DNA from: Membranipora membranacea
Lineage: Eukaryota; Bryozoa; Gymnolaemata; Cheilostomatida; Membraniporidae
Length of the DNA stretch: 64,000 bases
NCBI GenBank assembly: GCA_914767715.1
Contig: OU612069.1
Location: 27,587,387-27,651,386, forward strand
Reading direction: 5' to 3'
Both the position numbers and the translations under genes were made by a program. Shown here piece by piece: positions 33,059 to 44,369 of the stretch. The notes under the pieces are model-generated. The model saw only the letters and a list, made by a program, of their open reading frames with translations. It searched no databases and was not told the DNA's origin. The stretch's first letter is position 1; each line of letters starts with the position of its first letter.

Positions 33059-33226
33059 ATGAAGGTCAGCAAGATAATCAGACACCTTGAGAGAGGAGAG
33101 AGTGGCAGTTGCTCTGCAGTTGAGAAAAACATACTCGCCATGTTTGAGAGCCCTCTGGTATCTCCAGAGGAGCTCATGCTTTTCAACGTGCAACTCAAAG
33201 AGGATGATACCAATTATCAGCAGTTT
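33059..33226 (+). CDS. Exon leading into a DUF4806-like domain
   Basis: Open from an ATG at 33059 to a GTAAGT donor in phase 0 (NYQQF). The peptide has a Lys/Arg/Glu-rich helix (KIIRHLERG) and LVSPEELMLFN. It joins in frame with the next exon to form the start of a DUF4806-like region. The ATG might be a start codon or internal; I see no good acceptor directly upstream. Confidence 0.55.
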
Positions 33227-33605
33227 GTAAGTAGACCAGTGGTTAATCAGTATTTTAATTTGTAATATCAAAAATTTTGGGTATCAAACATGCTGCAAAA
33301 ATAGGTAGATTTGTAAAAGGGTGGCTAGATTTGGCCTGGAGTTCAGGGGTCAAAGGAAGAATCATTTCTGCAGCACATGCCCTACATCTGATATGAATCA
33401 AGACTGTGCTCGAATTAGTTTGCTCTTATTAACCATAACGGCAAAGAGAAGGCGAATTACAGAATGTCAACCATATCGGCAGATCGGCTACATGGGGGCC
33501 TGGAGGGAAAAAAACTGACTTTTTAATTTTCGTGACACATATACAGATAGATATGCCATTATAAAAATGTTTTTTTTTCAGTTTTCATAATATTTATTCT
33601 TGCAG

Positions 33606-33765
33606 CAAAAATTCTGTGAGACAATCGGAGGAAGGAGCCTCACCGAGGCTGTTTTCACCACAATGAGGAGAGTGGCTTCAAACCAAGTTTGGCAGCATTT
33701 TACGCTGCACGGCACAAAGACAAAATAGAGCCTTGCAGGCACAAGAGTCTTCAAGGCGATAGGAA
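33606..33765 (+). pseudogene. DUF4806-like exon with one in-frame TAG
   Basis: After the TTGCAG acceptor the frame reads FCETIGGRSLTEAVFTTMRR, then VASNQVWQHFTLHGTKTK, then TAG (33726-33728), then continues SLAGTRVFKAIG to a GTAAGT donor in phase 1. The arrangement (GG-SL-EAV, conserved Trp/Phe then 'G-K-K--L--T--F-AI') is the DUF4806 pattern seen in many invertebrate nuclear proteins. The frame and the good donor beyond the TAG suggest a single nonsense mutation rather than a natural end. Confidence 0.6.
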
Positions 33766-34433
33766 GTAAGTAAAGGTTTTGATGACACAATGCTGCCTTA
33801 AGCGTAATTTACACACCTTTGTTGATTCAATGCGTGCTTTCAGAATCATTAGCGGAAGTTACCTGCCCATGAGGTTTTGGAAGACAACTACTTGTGTAAG
33901 GCATTTGGTTTGAACCCTCATGTGATGGGCAACTTAGACAATTGTTATTCATTATTTACTCTGTAAGTTTTTGAGGGTAGAAGCACATGATATTTATGAG
34001 CAGGCAGGGGTAGTGGTTCTCACTGTACTCCAAAATATTATGATAAATCTAGACCGGACATTAAATGGAGTATTAGCAATGATGCATTTATTCTAGGGTG
34101 CCATTACACCATTGGGATGTGTAGTAGCAACGGTGTTATCATCAATCATACTTTGAGTTTGAGCTTTTTGAGATCAACTGATATTGATTTTAATCTAAAT
34201 GATTTTCTTTTAACAGATAACATCTCGAACGTGATTGTGAAACGCTGCTCAATCTCATGCAATTTTTCAAACTCAAAACCAATTAAAGTTGATCAAGTAG
34301 TAAATAAAGCTTAGACTGCAGACCAAATGAGAACAACATTGCCAATACACATTTCAATGGTCAAACCTCAAACCTTTGACTGCCTGCACTGCCTGCGCTG
34401 CCTTCTAGTAATTGATATGTTTATCTTTCAAAG

Positions 34434-34548
34434 GAGCTGTGAGGGCACTGAGATATAAGGATACTGCGGTGATAGAGAAGATGGGGGACCTCTGTAGAGC
34501 CACACCTAATCAGAAGGGCAGCATCAGCTTTAGTGTTGGAAAAAAAAT
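34434..34548 (+). CDS. Exon completing the DUF4806-like domain
   Basis: A phase-1 acceptor (TTTCAAAG) gives AVRALRYKDTAVIEKMGDL, fitting the 'AV-----D--IE--I--WL' end of DUF4806 and joining in phase with the exon ending at 33765. The donor follows an A8 run (GGAAAAAAAAT|GTAAGT) and ends in phase 2, while the next exon needs phase 0. The A run may have changed length. Confidence 0.5.
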
Positions 34549-34713
34549 GTAAGTTGAGTGACAAATGGCCTGTCATGACAACCTTTGTTGGGTGGGGAGG
34601 GGGCGCCGACAAAGCTTGTCAAGACATACTATCTGGCTCAGTACCTAATGATATTTTTTAACTGTTGAGGGTAAGCAAAAGACCTGCTGAGTGACTTGTT
34701 TCGTATATTTTAG

Positions 34714-34786
34714 ACAGTTAAACTTTATGAAAGAAGATTTGACTGCATCTTGGCAGTGAGAACCGGTGACCATTTGGCTGTTGAAG
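34714..34786 (+). CDS. Candidate short exon, unknown
   Basis: A 73-nt exon, phase 0 to phase 1, TTTTAG to GTTGGT, reading TVKLYERRFDCILAVRTGDH. It joins in frame to the exon at 35294. I do not recognise a domain. Confidence 0.45.
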
Positions 34787-35293
34787 GTTGGTATGATGGC
34801 CTCCATCTAGATTTAGCCAAGCAATTAACAACAGTCAGTTTTGACTTTATTTGGTGATATTGTTCTATGAAACCTTTAAAACTTTAAATCGAAATGTTTT
34901 TTTGGAAATGACCTGGCAGCATTTTATGTGGCAGCATGGTTAATACTAATCAATCTTTAAACTTTAAATGAAAGTTTATGATAGGTATAATAATGAATTA
35001 GCGAATATCATCTGCGGCAGAGTCTGTATTTCAATTACCAGATAAAATTTAAAATCAGCAAGTCTAGCCCAAGACCCCAACATTGGTGTTGATGCATTTA
35101 TTTTGGTCCATGTAACTATGCATGTAGCTAGTCTTAGAGCTCAGATGTGGATCATGATTTCAAGTGGATCTATGAACTTGTAACACCCTTCTGTAGGGAA
35201 AGTTAAATGTTAATAATCAAGTAAAATTCACCATTTGTATTGACAAACATGAATGGTTTTACACTTGTATTTATTTGTGTTTGAACATCACAG

Positions 35294-35601
35294 GTACCCC
35301 TGCGTGGAAAGAAGCCTTGGATGGGAACGAGTTTCTGGAGAAAGTAAAACCTACCACAAAGCCAGATGCCACTGTCGAGAAGGGCCTCCCTGAGAGCATT
35401 GACCCTGATACACTACGCACATTCAAACTAGATCCAAAGAGGACTCTCCTATCGAGGATAGTTAACTTGAAAATTAAGGAAGCAGCGGCAAGTGTGCAGT
35501 CTACAAGTTTATTTATGACAATGTATTATGATATGTTTGACAGTAGATACATGGTAACAACCCATAAACCGTACTGCCAACATCGTGTCCTATCAAGATA
35601 G
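35294..35601 (+). CDS. Candidate exon, unknown
   Basis: An ATCACAG acceptor opens a phase-1 frame starting TPAWKEALDGNEFLEKVK, Lys/Asp-rich with LDPKRTLLSRIVNLKIKE, open to a stop at 35601. The true end may be earlier (a GTGTGC near 35490). It may be the C-terminal part of the DUF4806-type gene; no function is assigned. Confidence 0.45.
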
Positions 35602-36002
35602 GTCTTGTAAGACATTGTAAATCTGTGCTGTAGATATGTACCATATGCAGTTTTGAATTGACATTGCTTAATATACTTGCGGAGGGACGTTACATTTGAG
35701 GTTTTGATCCCCCTGTGTGGTGGCCTACCTGCTATCCATTTGTTAGTCCAAAAAAAACACGTAAGTCACATTCCTGTAATTACCTTAACATTATTCCATT
35801 CATAATGAATACATGTGTCAGTGGTTTGGTCGTGTTGGGTAATGTACATACTCTGTTGTGTTAGATTCTTATGTCTTTTCAATGGTCGTGAATCTCGGCT
35901 CTCATAACTGATGATTAGGTGGCAGGGATGGTCATATATCAATGGATTCGTCTTCAGCATCTACCTCATAGTGTTTGCACATACTATTACTTTGCTCTGT
36001 AG

Positions 36003-36082
36003 ATTCTCTAGAGGGTGGAACAATATTCCGTCATAGTACTCAGACGCAGTTGAAATGCATCAAAGCGTACCACATTCATGAG
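36003..36082 (+). CDS. Candidate short exon
   Basis: An 80-nt stretch, phase 1 to phase 0, CTCTGTAG to GTGAGA, reading SLEGGTIFRHSTQTQLKC. Splice sites are good; no domain is known and no following exon was found. Confidence 0.35.
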
Positions 36083-36299
36083 GTGAGAATGTGTTGTTCT
36101 AAGTTGCAAGCAACACCTATCGCGCCTTCCAGACATATAGGGCCCTTCGTTTGAAAGAGTTCAACAGCGCAAAATTCTGTTGCGTTATCTAAAGACTATG
36201 AACAAGCATCTCACTAAACATTTACCACATTTGACTTAACTTGATAAATAGTTTTTTTCCCTTTTGTTTTTTGTGCTTGAATCTCAAAGGCTCAGTTGA

Positions 36300-36325
36300 A
36301 TATATATATAATATATATATATATA
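36300..36325. repeat. AT microsatellite
   Basis: A run of TATATA with one interruption; a simple repeat in spacer DNA. Confidence 0.8.
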
Positions 36326-36714
36326 ACAATTTATTTTGTCAGTCACGTAAGTCTATAATTATCTCACTAATATTATTGTATATTTTTAGGGACTCCAGAT
36401 AAAAATTTAATTTTGGTGCAACGAGATTACACTCATTATTTCTACATCGCTTTTATGTATCAAATGAGCAGCAAACAAAGAAGCGGGCCTCCCGCGGGAC
36501 CACGATGAATGTAGGTTAAAACATGAATATATGACTTGTTTTCTGTTGAGAGTCAGTTGTGCCAATTTTGACTTTACGTGATTGATTTTTATCGATTTCT
36601 TCATTCATAGTCTGGTTATGGATATAATGGGGGAGGTAACCAATTATTTTGTTCAAGATAGAAATAAATTAATAAATAATTTGAAATGCATACAAAAAGG
36701 CTATCCTTCAACTG

Positions 36715-37090
36715 GCTGAAACCTGCAGGGATCAAACTTGTGAAGGCCGCCCAATGGGTAAAGTATGTTTCGATATTTGCAAGAATATTGCATCAGTTGT
36801 ACGTGGAATCATAGCATTAATGCAGCAGACCAACCACGCAGTACCAGATATGCTCTTTGGAAAGTTATCGAGCTATTGAAGCAGACATTCTGCAACATCA
36901 ACAGCCATCACACTGCTTTCTGAGAAAGTGGGGCGTCAATAAGACAGAAATGGTTCATTCAATATTCGCATCTTGGTATGGTAACGATGACTGGGGAAGG
37001 GTATCATGCTTCAGATGGTGAAATTGAGTAGAAGACAATGGTCAAAGGTCAAGACACATGAGAAGTATGCCCAGGCCTATGAAGAACATC
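36715..37090 (+). repeat. Repeat block A of a P-element-like transposon, copy 1
   Basis: It begins CTGAAACCTGCAGGGATCAA and runs to AGAAGTATGCCCAGGC. It is repeated at 38545-38970 and 60315-60720. Its translation has a short conserved stretch (ICKNIASVVRGIIALMQQ) but contains stops in all three copies. Neighbouring blocks match P-element transposase, so I take this as part of the same element family. Confidence 0.65.
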
Positions 37091-37620
37091 TACAAATATT
37101 ATGAGAGATACTCAATCGAAGATTGGCAATCACAAATTTCTGACAAGGTCTCCTCACTTCAAACATTGAGGCCGATTCCAAAGGCCTGGCTGATTTGAGG
37201 GACACTATAATCCAGATTGTAAACCTCGCAAAAATGCCATCAAGTTTTACTGATAGCATACATGATCTAAAACTATCAACTAATCTACATAGGATCCCTG
37301 CCAATCATATAATGCAACATCTACTCCCGATCACACTTGAGAAATTAAAAACTGCATGGCAGCGTGACCAACACTCACATCTTATCAGATAATGACAAGC
37401 ATGGTATACATTATGTCGCTGGATTCATTATTAGAAAAGTGTCTGTAATGTACGCCAGGTTAAAAAAAATCGGAGTACTGATGAGCTGGAAGGACATGTT
37501 GTCAATGACAGTGCTATGGCTAGTAAAGACCACTAGGAACTGTTCTGAGATTTCTGGGAGCTACCTCAAAGCAAGATGCATCATTATGAGTATGTTTAAT
37601 CTTTTTGACAGCATTAATAT
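37091..37620 (+). pseudogene. P-element/THAP9-like transposase C-terminal fragment
   Basis: Blocks include KLSTNLHRIPANHIMQHLLP, then LSDNDKHGIHYVAGFIIRK, which resembles the 'Y-AG(Y/F)---K' region near the C-terminus of P-element transposases. A 3' piece reads VKTTRNCSEISGSYLKARC, a duplicate of the 'VRTTRNF' block at 39.8 kb. Several frames are used. A second copy lies at 62160-62525. Confidence 0.6.
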
Positions 37621-37719
37621 ATAGACCTACCAACATTTCACTCAACTTAAAACTAGTGTACTCTCAAAATCTAATACAATGTAGAGTTGATGCTCATTAC
37701 TTCCGTCTATTTTTCAGGT

Positions 37720-37787
37720 ATGATGAGAAAATGGCCAGCGTGTTATGCTGATGGGAACATCAAAACAGCCAAATGTAGAAAATGTGG
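37720..37787 (+). pseudogene. Exon-like Cys-rich fragment (KCRKC)
   Basis: A TTTTCAG acceptor and GTAAGC donor bracket a frame with KWPACYADGNIKTAKCRKC. A decayed copy lies at about 39895-39965 (NTKTAKCRKC). It is part of the P-element-like repeat. Confidence 0.5.
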
Positions 37788-38214
37788 TAAGCGCTAAATC
37801 AAATTTAGGCGGTGCTGAATTCAACTCTGGTTAACTAAATAAAAAATGTTGTGCATAATTTATTCTTATATTTAATTTTATCTTTTTATTCAAACATTGA
37901 TCTCCCTACTTTATGGATATGGAGAAGTTTTGTGTCAAAACCTATATTGGAGAAGTTGTGTCTTTGATATTGATCTTGCTCGATATTGTGGCAAAAATGC
38001 GTTGTAAACCTGGACTGATGTTGACTGTTGCGAAAAAAGATGTACGTGCGTGTTTATTTTCAACATCAGTTCTGATTTTATTTTCAGTGCATCAGGGTTG
38101 CAGTTTGTATAAAATATGTATCAATAGTAGTGGATTATCTGCTGCTGTTTCTGATATTAGCAGTTGAGCATCAGAACAGAAACATCAAACAACTGGCATT
38201 TCCCTATTTTAGGT

Positions 38215-38330
38215 ACAGCTCTTCATAAAGGGAAGGAGGAGAAGCTGGAGAAGAGACGAATTGAGAGAGCTAACATGAAAAGGAATCCTCAGTATGCTAT
38301 AGACCAGCTGAAAGCTGCAGTATATGTATG
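38215..38330 (+). pseudogene. Exon-like Lys/Glu-rich fragment
   Basis: After TTTTAG the frame reads GTALHKGKEEKLEKRRIERA and NMKRNPQYAIDQLK. A copy at 39995-40090 has a stop (KGK-stop-EKLEKR). The composition suggests a coiled or basic helix. It belongs to the P-element-like repeat. Confidence 0.5.
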
Positions 38331-38544
38331 ACCGCAAATGTTTTTTGCACCTAGGTTTACCAATTTCCTAGTACCTTAAAATATCTTTTATGGTTTGACT
38401 GCATTCACCACAATGCACTAGGAAGCTTTTGTGCCAAATGCACAGTGGTAGGGCTAGATATGCTTAAGTTTTTCATCTGTAACTAATTGCTTAGAAAGTA
38501 AATTTTAATTCTCGTTCGATTAAATTTTTACTCCTTGACCAATT

Positions 38545-38970
38545 TCAATCGGCTGAAACATGAAGGGATCAAACTTGTGTAGGCGGCCCAACGGGTACAG
38601 TGTGTTTACGATATTTGCAAGAATGTTGCATCAGTTATACATGGAATCATAGCATCAATACGGCAGACCGACCACACAATACTAGATGTGCTCTTTGAAA
38701 AGTTGTACGAGCTAGTGAAGCAGACAGTCTGCAACATCAACAGCCGTCACTGCCTTCAGAGAAAGTGTGGTGCCAGATACGGTTCATTCATTCTTCGCAG
38801 CTTGGTTGAGTGACAATGACGGGAAAGGGTATCATGCTTCAGAGACATGGAGTAGAAAACAATGGTCAAAGGTCATGTCACATGAGGAAGTACCCCCAGG
38901 TATGCAGTAGGCGGCCGGCGTATGAGGAACTCCAACGAATGCTCTCATCGTACCCCTATCATCTATACAA
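38545..38970 (+). repeat. Repeat block A, copy 2
   Basis: Similar to 36715-37090 and 60315-60720 (GATCAAACTTGTG to ACATGAGGAAGTA). It is followed by CTATCATCTATACAATGCTG, shared with the 60.7-kb copy. It is decayed. Confidence 0.65.
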
Positions 38971-39344
38971 TGCTGTCAACCCGCCTGGAACAGTCCGTAA
39001 TAAAGCCTACATCACCATGACTCTACATAACGGCATTCATTATGTTGTGTATCCTACTGGTAAGGTCTTCCCATTTAAACGCCTGCTCCACATGTGGAAG
39101 TTTCTTGTGAAGTTGGTATTATTTGTATTTGATTCTAACTATCAGGCGGCCCACCATGAGGCTATTGGGATATTTTTTTAATCATTTTGATCATGCCCGA
39201 AAAGATGCTAACACGTCATTTCACTATTTTATCATTTATTATTATTTCATTTTTATAGTCAATGTGTTAATCTTTCTTATATTACATTATTATCTTATGC
39301 TGTACATTAAACAGAACTTTTTTGTCTTAAATTTCCTGAATTCA

Positions 39345-39850
39345 ACTGAGCAGGCTATGGTAGCCAACACTGAAAAAATATGTCCCTCGATGCAATACCC
39401 GGGCGCCGAAGAACTACGAATAATGTTGTGTCCAACTGTGAAAGGATGAAAAAAAATTGATATAAGCTTGATGAAATTGCTATGGCCATTGACAAAGCAT
39501 GTTCTGGCACAAACAAAAAGGTGGCCGCAAATGAACTAGCATTCATGATACAGGGCCGAAAGCAACGCCTCACCGATCCGGTTGGACTGTATGCTACAAC
39601 AGGAGCCTCTAGTGTCCAAATGTAACATTGCTTTTGGGAATGTGTGGAATACTTGGAGATGGCTGGATTAGGGGTACACTCGATTGTATGTGATGGGGAA
39701 CCAGCAAAAGGTAAGATGTTTAAACTTATGAAAGTGACTACCCTGAGGATGAGATAATCTTCAGATGCTACAACCGAATTTCTGACCACCCGATATACTT
39801 CATATCAGACGAACCTCATCTAGTCAGGACCACTAGGAACTTTTCTGAGA
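39345..39850 (+). pseudogene. P-element/THAP9-like transposase catalytic fragment
   Basis: The frame reads KQRLTDPVGLYATTGASSVQ, a stop TAA, then HCFWECVEYLEMAGLGVHSI, then VCDGEPAKGKMFKLMKVT, then, after a shift, YFISDEPHLVRTTRNF. These match the order of the P-element transposase core, where the Asp of 'VCDG' and of 'xxSDPPHLxKTxRN' are catalytic-type residues. The TAA and frameshift make it a pseudogene. A sister copy lies at 62770-63290. Confidence 0.7.
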
Positions 39851-39894
39851 ACTTTGGGAGTCACCTCAAGTCAAGATGCATTATGGTGAGTATG

Positions 39895-40095
39895 TTTAAT
39901 ATGATATGATGAGAAAATGTGATGCTGATTTGAACACCAAAACTGCCAAATGTAGAAAATGTGGTAAGTGCAAGTTTTCGCAGTGCAGAATCTTAGGTAC
40001 AGCTCCTCATAAAGGGAAGTAGGAGAAGCTGGAGAAGAGACAAATTGAGGGAGCTAATATGAAAAGGAATCCTCAATATGCTATGTTGTAGCGAG
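39895..40095 (+). pseudogene. Second copies of the KCRKC and Lys/Glu-rich fragments
   Basis: 39895-39965 repeats the Cys-rich exon and 39995-40090 the Lys/Glu-rich exon, here without the long spacer between them and with a stop. This compact copy right after the catalytic block shows the likely original order of the element. Confidence 0.55.
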
Positions 40096-40122
40096 TGTTC
40101 TTCGATGGTGGTCCCACAATTT

Positions 40123-43100
40123 GTGCCTCCGTTACCATTCTGATGATTGTCCACGTATGGGCTGTTGTTTTTAATTAGGATTTAATTTGTTATGACACAG
40201 TTGCACCACATGTTGATATAATGTTCCTGGTCCACTTCGAAACATTTCCTGTGCTGTTTCATCACATCAATTATTGTACATGTATGCAATGCAATGCAAT
40301 GTATGACATGCCGTCATGACACAATGTAATTTCACAACGTCTTGTTAGTGCGTACATGTTATTGAGCCAAGCAGCACGGCTAAGACTAATGCTCAGAAAC
40401 AAAAAGAGTACAGGGATCGCAAAAGACTGCAGCTAGGCAAAGAAGAATATGATAAAAAAGAGGCAGAACGCAACCGCGCACAATGGCATAAAGACCTTGA
40501 GAAGTCAAGAACACAGCATGGGCAAAAGATGAAAAGACAGCGTAGCACCAAGCGTGACGAATATCTTGCTGAAGATATAGCTGATGTTGAGAGAATTGAT
40601 ACCCCGCAGGCTGCTCGATCACCTCACAGCTACACCCGGATATCCAGTCCCAGTCGAGCAATATCGAGAGTGAAAAACCAACTGCCAAAGTCTCCTCGCA
40701 AGAAGAAAGCTGTGATCAAAGCGCTGACCACTTCTTATGCTGACACACCACCAACCTGCTCTAGCTGCAAGCCCAAGCACTCCCAGAGAAAGGGACCCAC
40801 AGCCAAGTTGAAGCCAGGATGAGGGAGTTTTATTCACGCCAAGACGTTTCATGGACATCACCTGGCTTGAAAGATTTCAAGACTCTGACGATCGACGGTG
40901 CTAAGGTAGGCAATAGTATTGATCCCTTATCATCGATAAATGCGAAACAAACGCCATTATTTCGCATTTATGTGGCTTATTTATTTGGAGCATCAATTCA
41001 CTATGGCCTTAAGGTGTTTGCGGGGGAAATTACTATTATAATAGTAATATAAATTTCCACCTATATTTCAATTTAGGTGAGAAAAGAAAAGCGATATCTG
41101 CTGCTGACTTAGAAAGAGCTGTTCCAGGTGTACCAAGAAGAATATCCTGATGATAAAGTGCAACTATCGAAGTTCAAGGAGTCACGACCACCATTTGTCT
41201 TGTTTGCCAACAATATTCCCCACAATGTCTGTGTCTGTGAAATTCACACTAATTTCGAGAATGTTTTGTCTTCTGTTTCTAAGCTGAATGTTGATGAGTT
41301 TTTGGCAGTAGCCTGCTGCATAATGGCTAGTGAAGCATGTATGCTTGACGCCTGCAATAACTGTGTGTCTGATGGCATAAGTTATCTCGATAAACTGCAG
41401 CTCAAGGCAGAAGATGTGAACCGTGAAATCCGCTGAAAACTTTGGGAGAAGACCACAACTCACCCTGTACAGAAGGAGTACAAAGGCCCCATCAATGAAG
41501 CGGTGGAAAAGCTGGCCAGTCTGTTCCAGGAGTTTAAGAGGCACCACTTCATAGCAAAGAAACAAGCCAAGATATTTAACCAGATGAACTCGAGCCCTCT
41601 ACCTTGTCAGATGGTTCTACAGATAAATTTTAGCGAGAATCCCTCTTTGGTGCCACAAGATGAGATTCAGAGCTCCCACTGGAATCACAACCAGGTCACG
41701 GTCTTCACCGCTATAGCACAGACCAAAGATCATACCTTCAGCTATGCTGTCATATCTGATATGAGAGATCATGATAAGGTTGCTGCAGCAAAGTTCATCG
41801 ACACCATCATCGACGACGTGAAATCGAAGTGACAGATAAACGAGGTCCACATCTTTAGTGATGGGGCCACACAGATGATGGTGATGATCATGATCATGAT
41901 GGCCTATCTCTCGTGAATACCACATAGAAAGGATACCAGCGCCACATGGCATTTCTTTGCCACATCCCATGGGAAGGGGGCAGTGGATGGAATTGGTGGT
42001 AATGTCAAGCAGAAGGTCAGGAAAGAAATTCTGAGCAGGCGTGTTACTTTCAATACAGCCGCTGAGTTTGCTATGGTGGCAAGAAACACATCAAATAAGA
42101 CCATCATCATATTCATCACGGAAGAAGATATAAGAAATCAGGAGCCCATGTATAAAGATCTATGGAAAGATCCCAAGCTGAAAGGAATAAGGGGAATGCA
42201 CTACGTGAAAGCGAGGAGCTATGGTACAGTGGAGGTCGCTTTGTATAGCCAGCGACCAACGCGCGAGAAACATGTGATGTTTGAGCTCAGTGCAGAAGAG
42301 CAGGATGCCATCAACGTTCCAGAGAGACAAGATCAGATAGTGCTGCTGCATGATGTTGAACTGGCGATCAATGGGGAAGATGTGGATGCAACTAATAGGC
42401 CTGCTCATACCTCACGTGACATCCAGAGAGGTGAGCTTGTGGCAGTAGCATATGAAGAGGACTGGTTCATCAGCGAGGTGACACGGATAGTGGATGAAAA
42501 TGAGTTTGAAATCAGCTCGATGACTAAGACCGGAAAGTCCTTCAAGTGGCCTGCTAAGAAACAAGTCGACATCACACACAGAAACTTAATATTGAAGGTT
42601 GTCCCACGACTCACCCCATCATTCAACCTGAGATACTCAGAGATTGACAATATTGATGATATTGTTGCTGAGTACAGCGATACTGCGACAAGTATTTTTA
42701 GATGGCTGGTGGAATGGGTTGTACCGTGGAACATGACAATCGAATGGAAATCAGTAACTTCATGATATCCATGAAACTAGTGTTCAATGTTATATTATTT
42801 TGTATTTCCAAATACATGAATTAGTTTTATGCAAAAAACTTTAATGAATATCCTTTCCCATCAAAAATGATGACTTGAATACGCCCATAAGTGAGTGTCT
42901 GGTTTTGGGAGTTGTGCCCCTAAATCAACCAAGGAAGACGTTGAATAACCTGAAAACTATCTGGAACACATGTGTCTTGGCAGATAATGAATAACCATTA
43001 AAAAAAGCAAGAAAAGTAAGCTCACTCCATCAAATAATAGCATCGCACTTTTGTGCCTCCGTTACCATGTGCCTCCATTACTATGACCTGTGAACCAAGA

Positions 43101-43441
43101 CTGGGTGCTGATCGCAAACAATGCTCTGGATTGAGTTGAGACTTCTTTTGTACGTTTTGGGAATGTTGATTTATGAAAAGGTTAGCAAAACTTTTCCATT
43201 GAAGGTTGAGCACAGGGGATTGCGCGGCTATGTACCAAACATTAAAATAAAGGTGCTAATTTTTTGTGCCTCCGTTACTTCCCACCTTATCTGGCGTGGC
43301 ATCGTCATTGTCAAGTGAGTTAAATATTTTTTGTCCTAATATGTTCTCGAGCACATTTGGGACTGCAAAGCTAAACTATGGCTGTTGAGTTTACTATTCC
43401 TGCACAGTGCAAGAGAAAGAGTGAGAACGTGCCTCCGTTAC
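40123..43441 (+). repeat. GTGCCTCCGTTAC motif, four exact copies and one variant
   Basis: Exact copies occur at 40123, 43053, 43266 and 43429, with a one-base variant at 43069, all on the + strand. One lies 5' and the rest 3' of the transposase-like ORF. This spacing suggests subterminal binding sites of that transposon or a tandem-derived end. Confidence 0.6.
40370..42765 (+). pseudogene. Transposase-like protein of an unnamed invertebrate family ('SHGKG' family)
   Basis: Read in order: a Lys/Arg/Glu-rich N-terminus (KEYRDRKRLQLGKEEYDKKE) and basic linker to a stop at 40820; EFYSRQDVS; a domain with FVLFANNIPHNVCVCEIHTN (41.2 kb); then QINFSEN and PQDEIQSSHWNHNQVTVFTA (41.6 kb); HIFSDGATQ; HFFATSHGKGAVDGIGGNVK (41.95 kb); and a C-terminal domain GELVAVAYEEDWFISEV (42.4 kb). 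The conserved Asp/Glu positions (FSEN, DG, DG) look like an RNase-H/DDE-type transposase, but I cannot name the superfamily. Stops at 40820 and about 41434, a TGA after 41829 and frame changes show it is broken. Confidence 0.65.
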
Positions 43442-43554
43442 AGTACGGCCTTGCCCAGCACCAGAACAAAGGGCTGTAATAATGAAGATGAGCATAAGGC
43501 AGTTATAATAGGGGTGGAAGAGAAGGTAAAGTAATCTCAAAGGGTCGGCATTCA

Positions 43555-43752
43555 TATTTGATGACAAACACCATAATCTCAGCTGAGTGCAGGCTAAAGA
43601 TTTCTCTTTACATTCTGGCATGTTGTGTTCTACACAACTTCTTAAGATCGCAGAGATGTGTAAATTACTGTCCGCCTGGGTTTGCTGACAACGATGATAC
43701 GCATGAAAATTTGTTCAGGGAGCTTGGAGAAACGAAGGCCAAGGGCAGGTGA
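43555..43752 (+). pseudogene. C-terminal remnant of a PIF/Harbinger transposase
   Basis: The frame reads ISLYILACCVLHNFLRSQ, then CPPGFADNDD, the characteristic end of the DDE_Tnp_4/Harbinger nuclease domain ('A-CVLHNFL'). Upstream catalytic parts are missing or not recognisable. A MADF gene, the usual partner protein of Harbinger elements, lies about 5 kb away. Confidence 0.65.
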
Positions 43753-43759
43753 TGGGTGA

Positions 43760-44369
43760 AATAGACCCAACTGACCACCGCCGCACAGCACATCGGCCCA
43801 GAAATTTACTACTCTGCTTGGGCCTTTAACGATATTTAACTCAATAAGATTACATAGAAAAAAATTTAATTGGAATGACAAATCTTCAAATTTGTGGAGT
43901 TATCATCAATTAATATCGGTATTGGCAATGGTCCTGATAACCACTGCTACCATCTCCTTTTAGTCATGAAACCAACCACAATGGCTTAAATTACCTTTAC
44001 ATCAAGTGAATAAATCATTATAGGAAACAAAAGAAAAAAAAAACGTTCATCAGGGCTGGCTTCAGAACGGGAACAGCAGAATGTAGCAATGGTCCAAAAA
44101 TACCAATATGGCGAGGAGTACAAAATCCAGTCCATATCCTTACAAAAAAAATATCCGCATTTTAGCAGTCAACAAACGAATTCGCCGGATCGAGATTCCA
44201 AGTACTAACCAGCCACTAAAAGCAGCGAAAAAACATCAGATTTTCAAAATGGCACAAGCGAATTCGAACAAAAAATTAATCTAACAACACATGACCAGTC
44301 GAGTACAGATCACTTAATTGAAAAAAAAAATTCTGTACAACAAACCCAGTAAGCAACCTGACACAGAAA
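43760..44369. other. No supported gene
   Basis: AT-rich spacer with several poly-A runs (for example at 44032 and 44321). Nothing is recognised. Confidence 0.4.

Noticed and set aside
42160-42734. Minus-strand ORFs opposite the transposase-like gene
   Set aside because: Shadows of the plus-strand coding frame, which carries the recognisable motifs.
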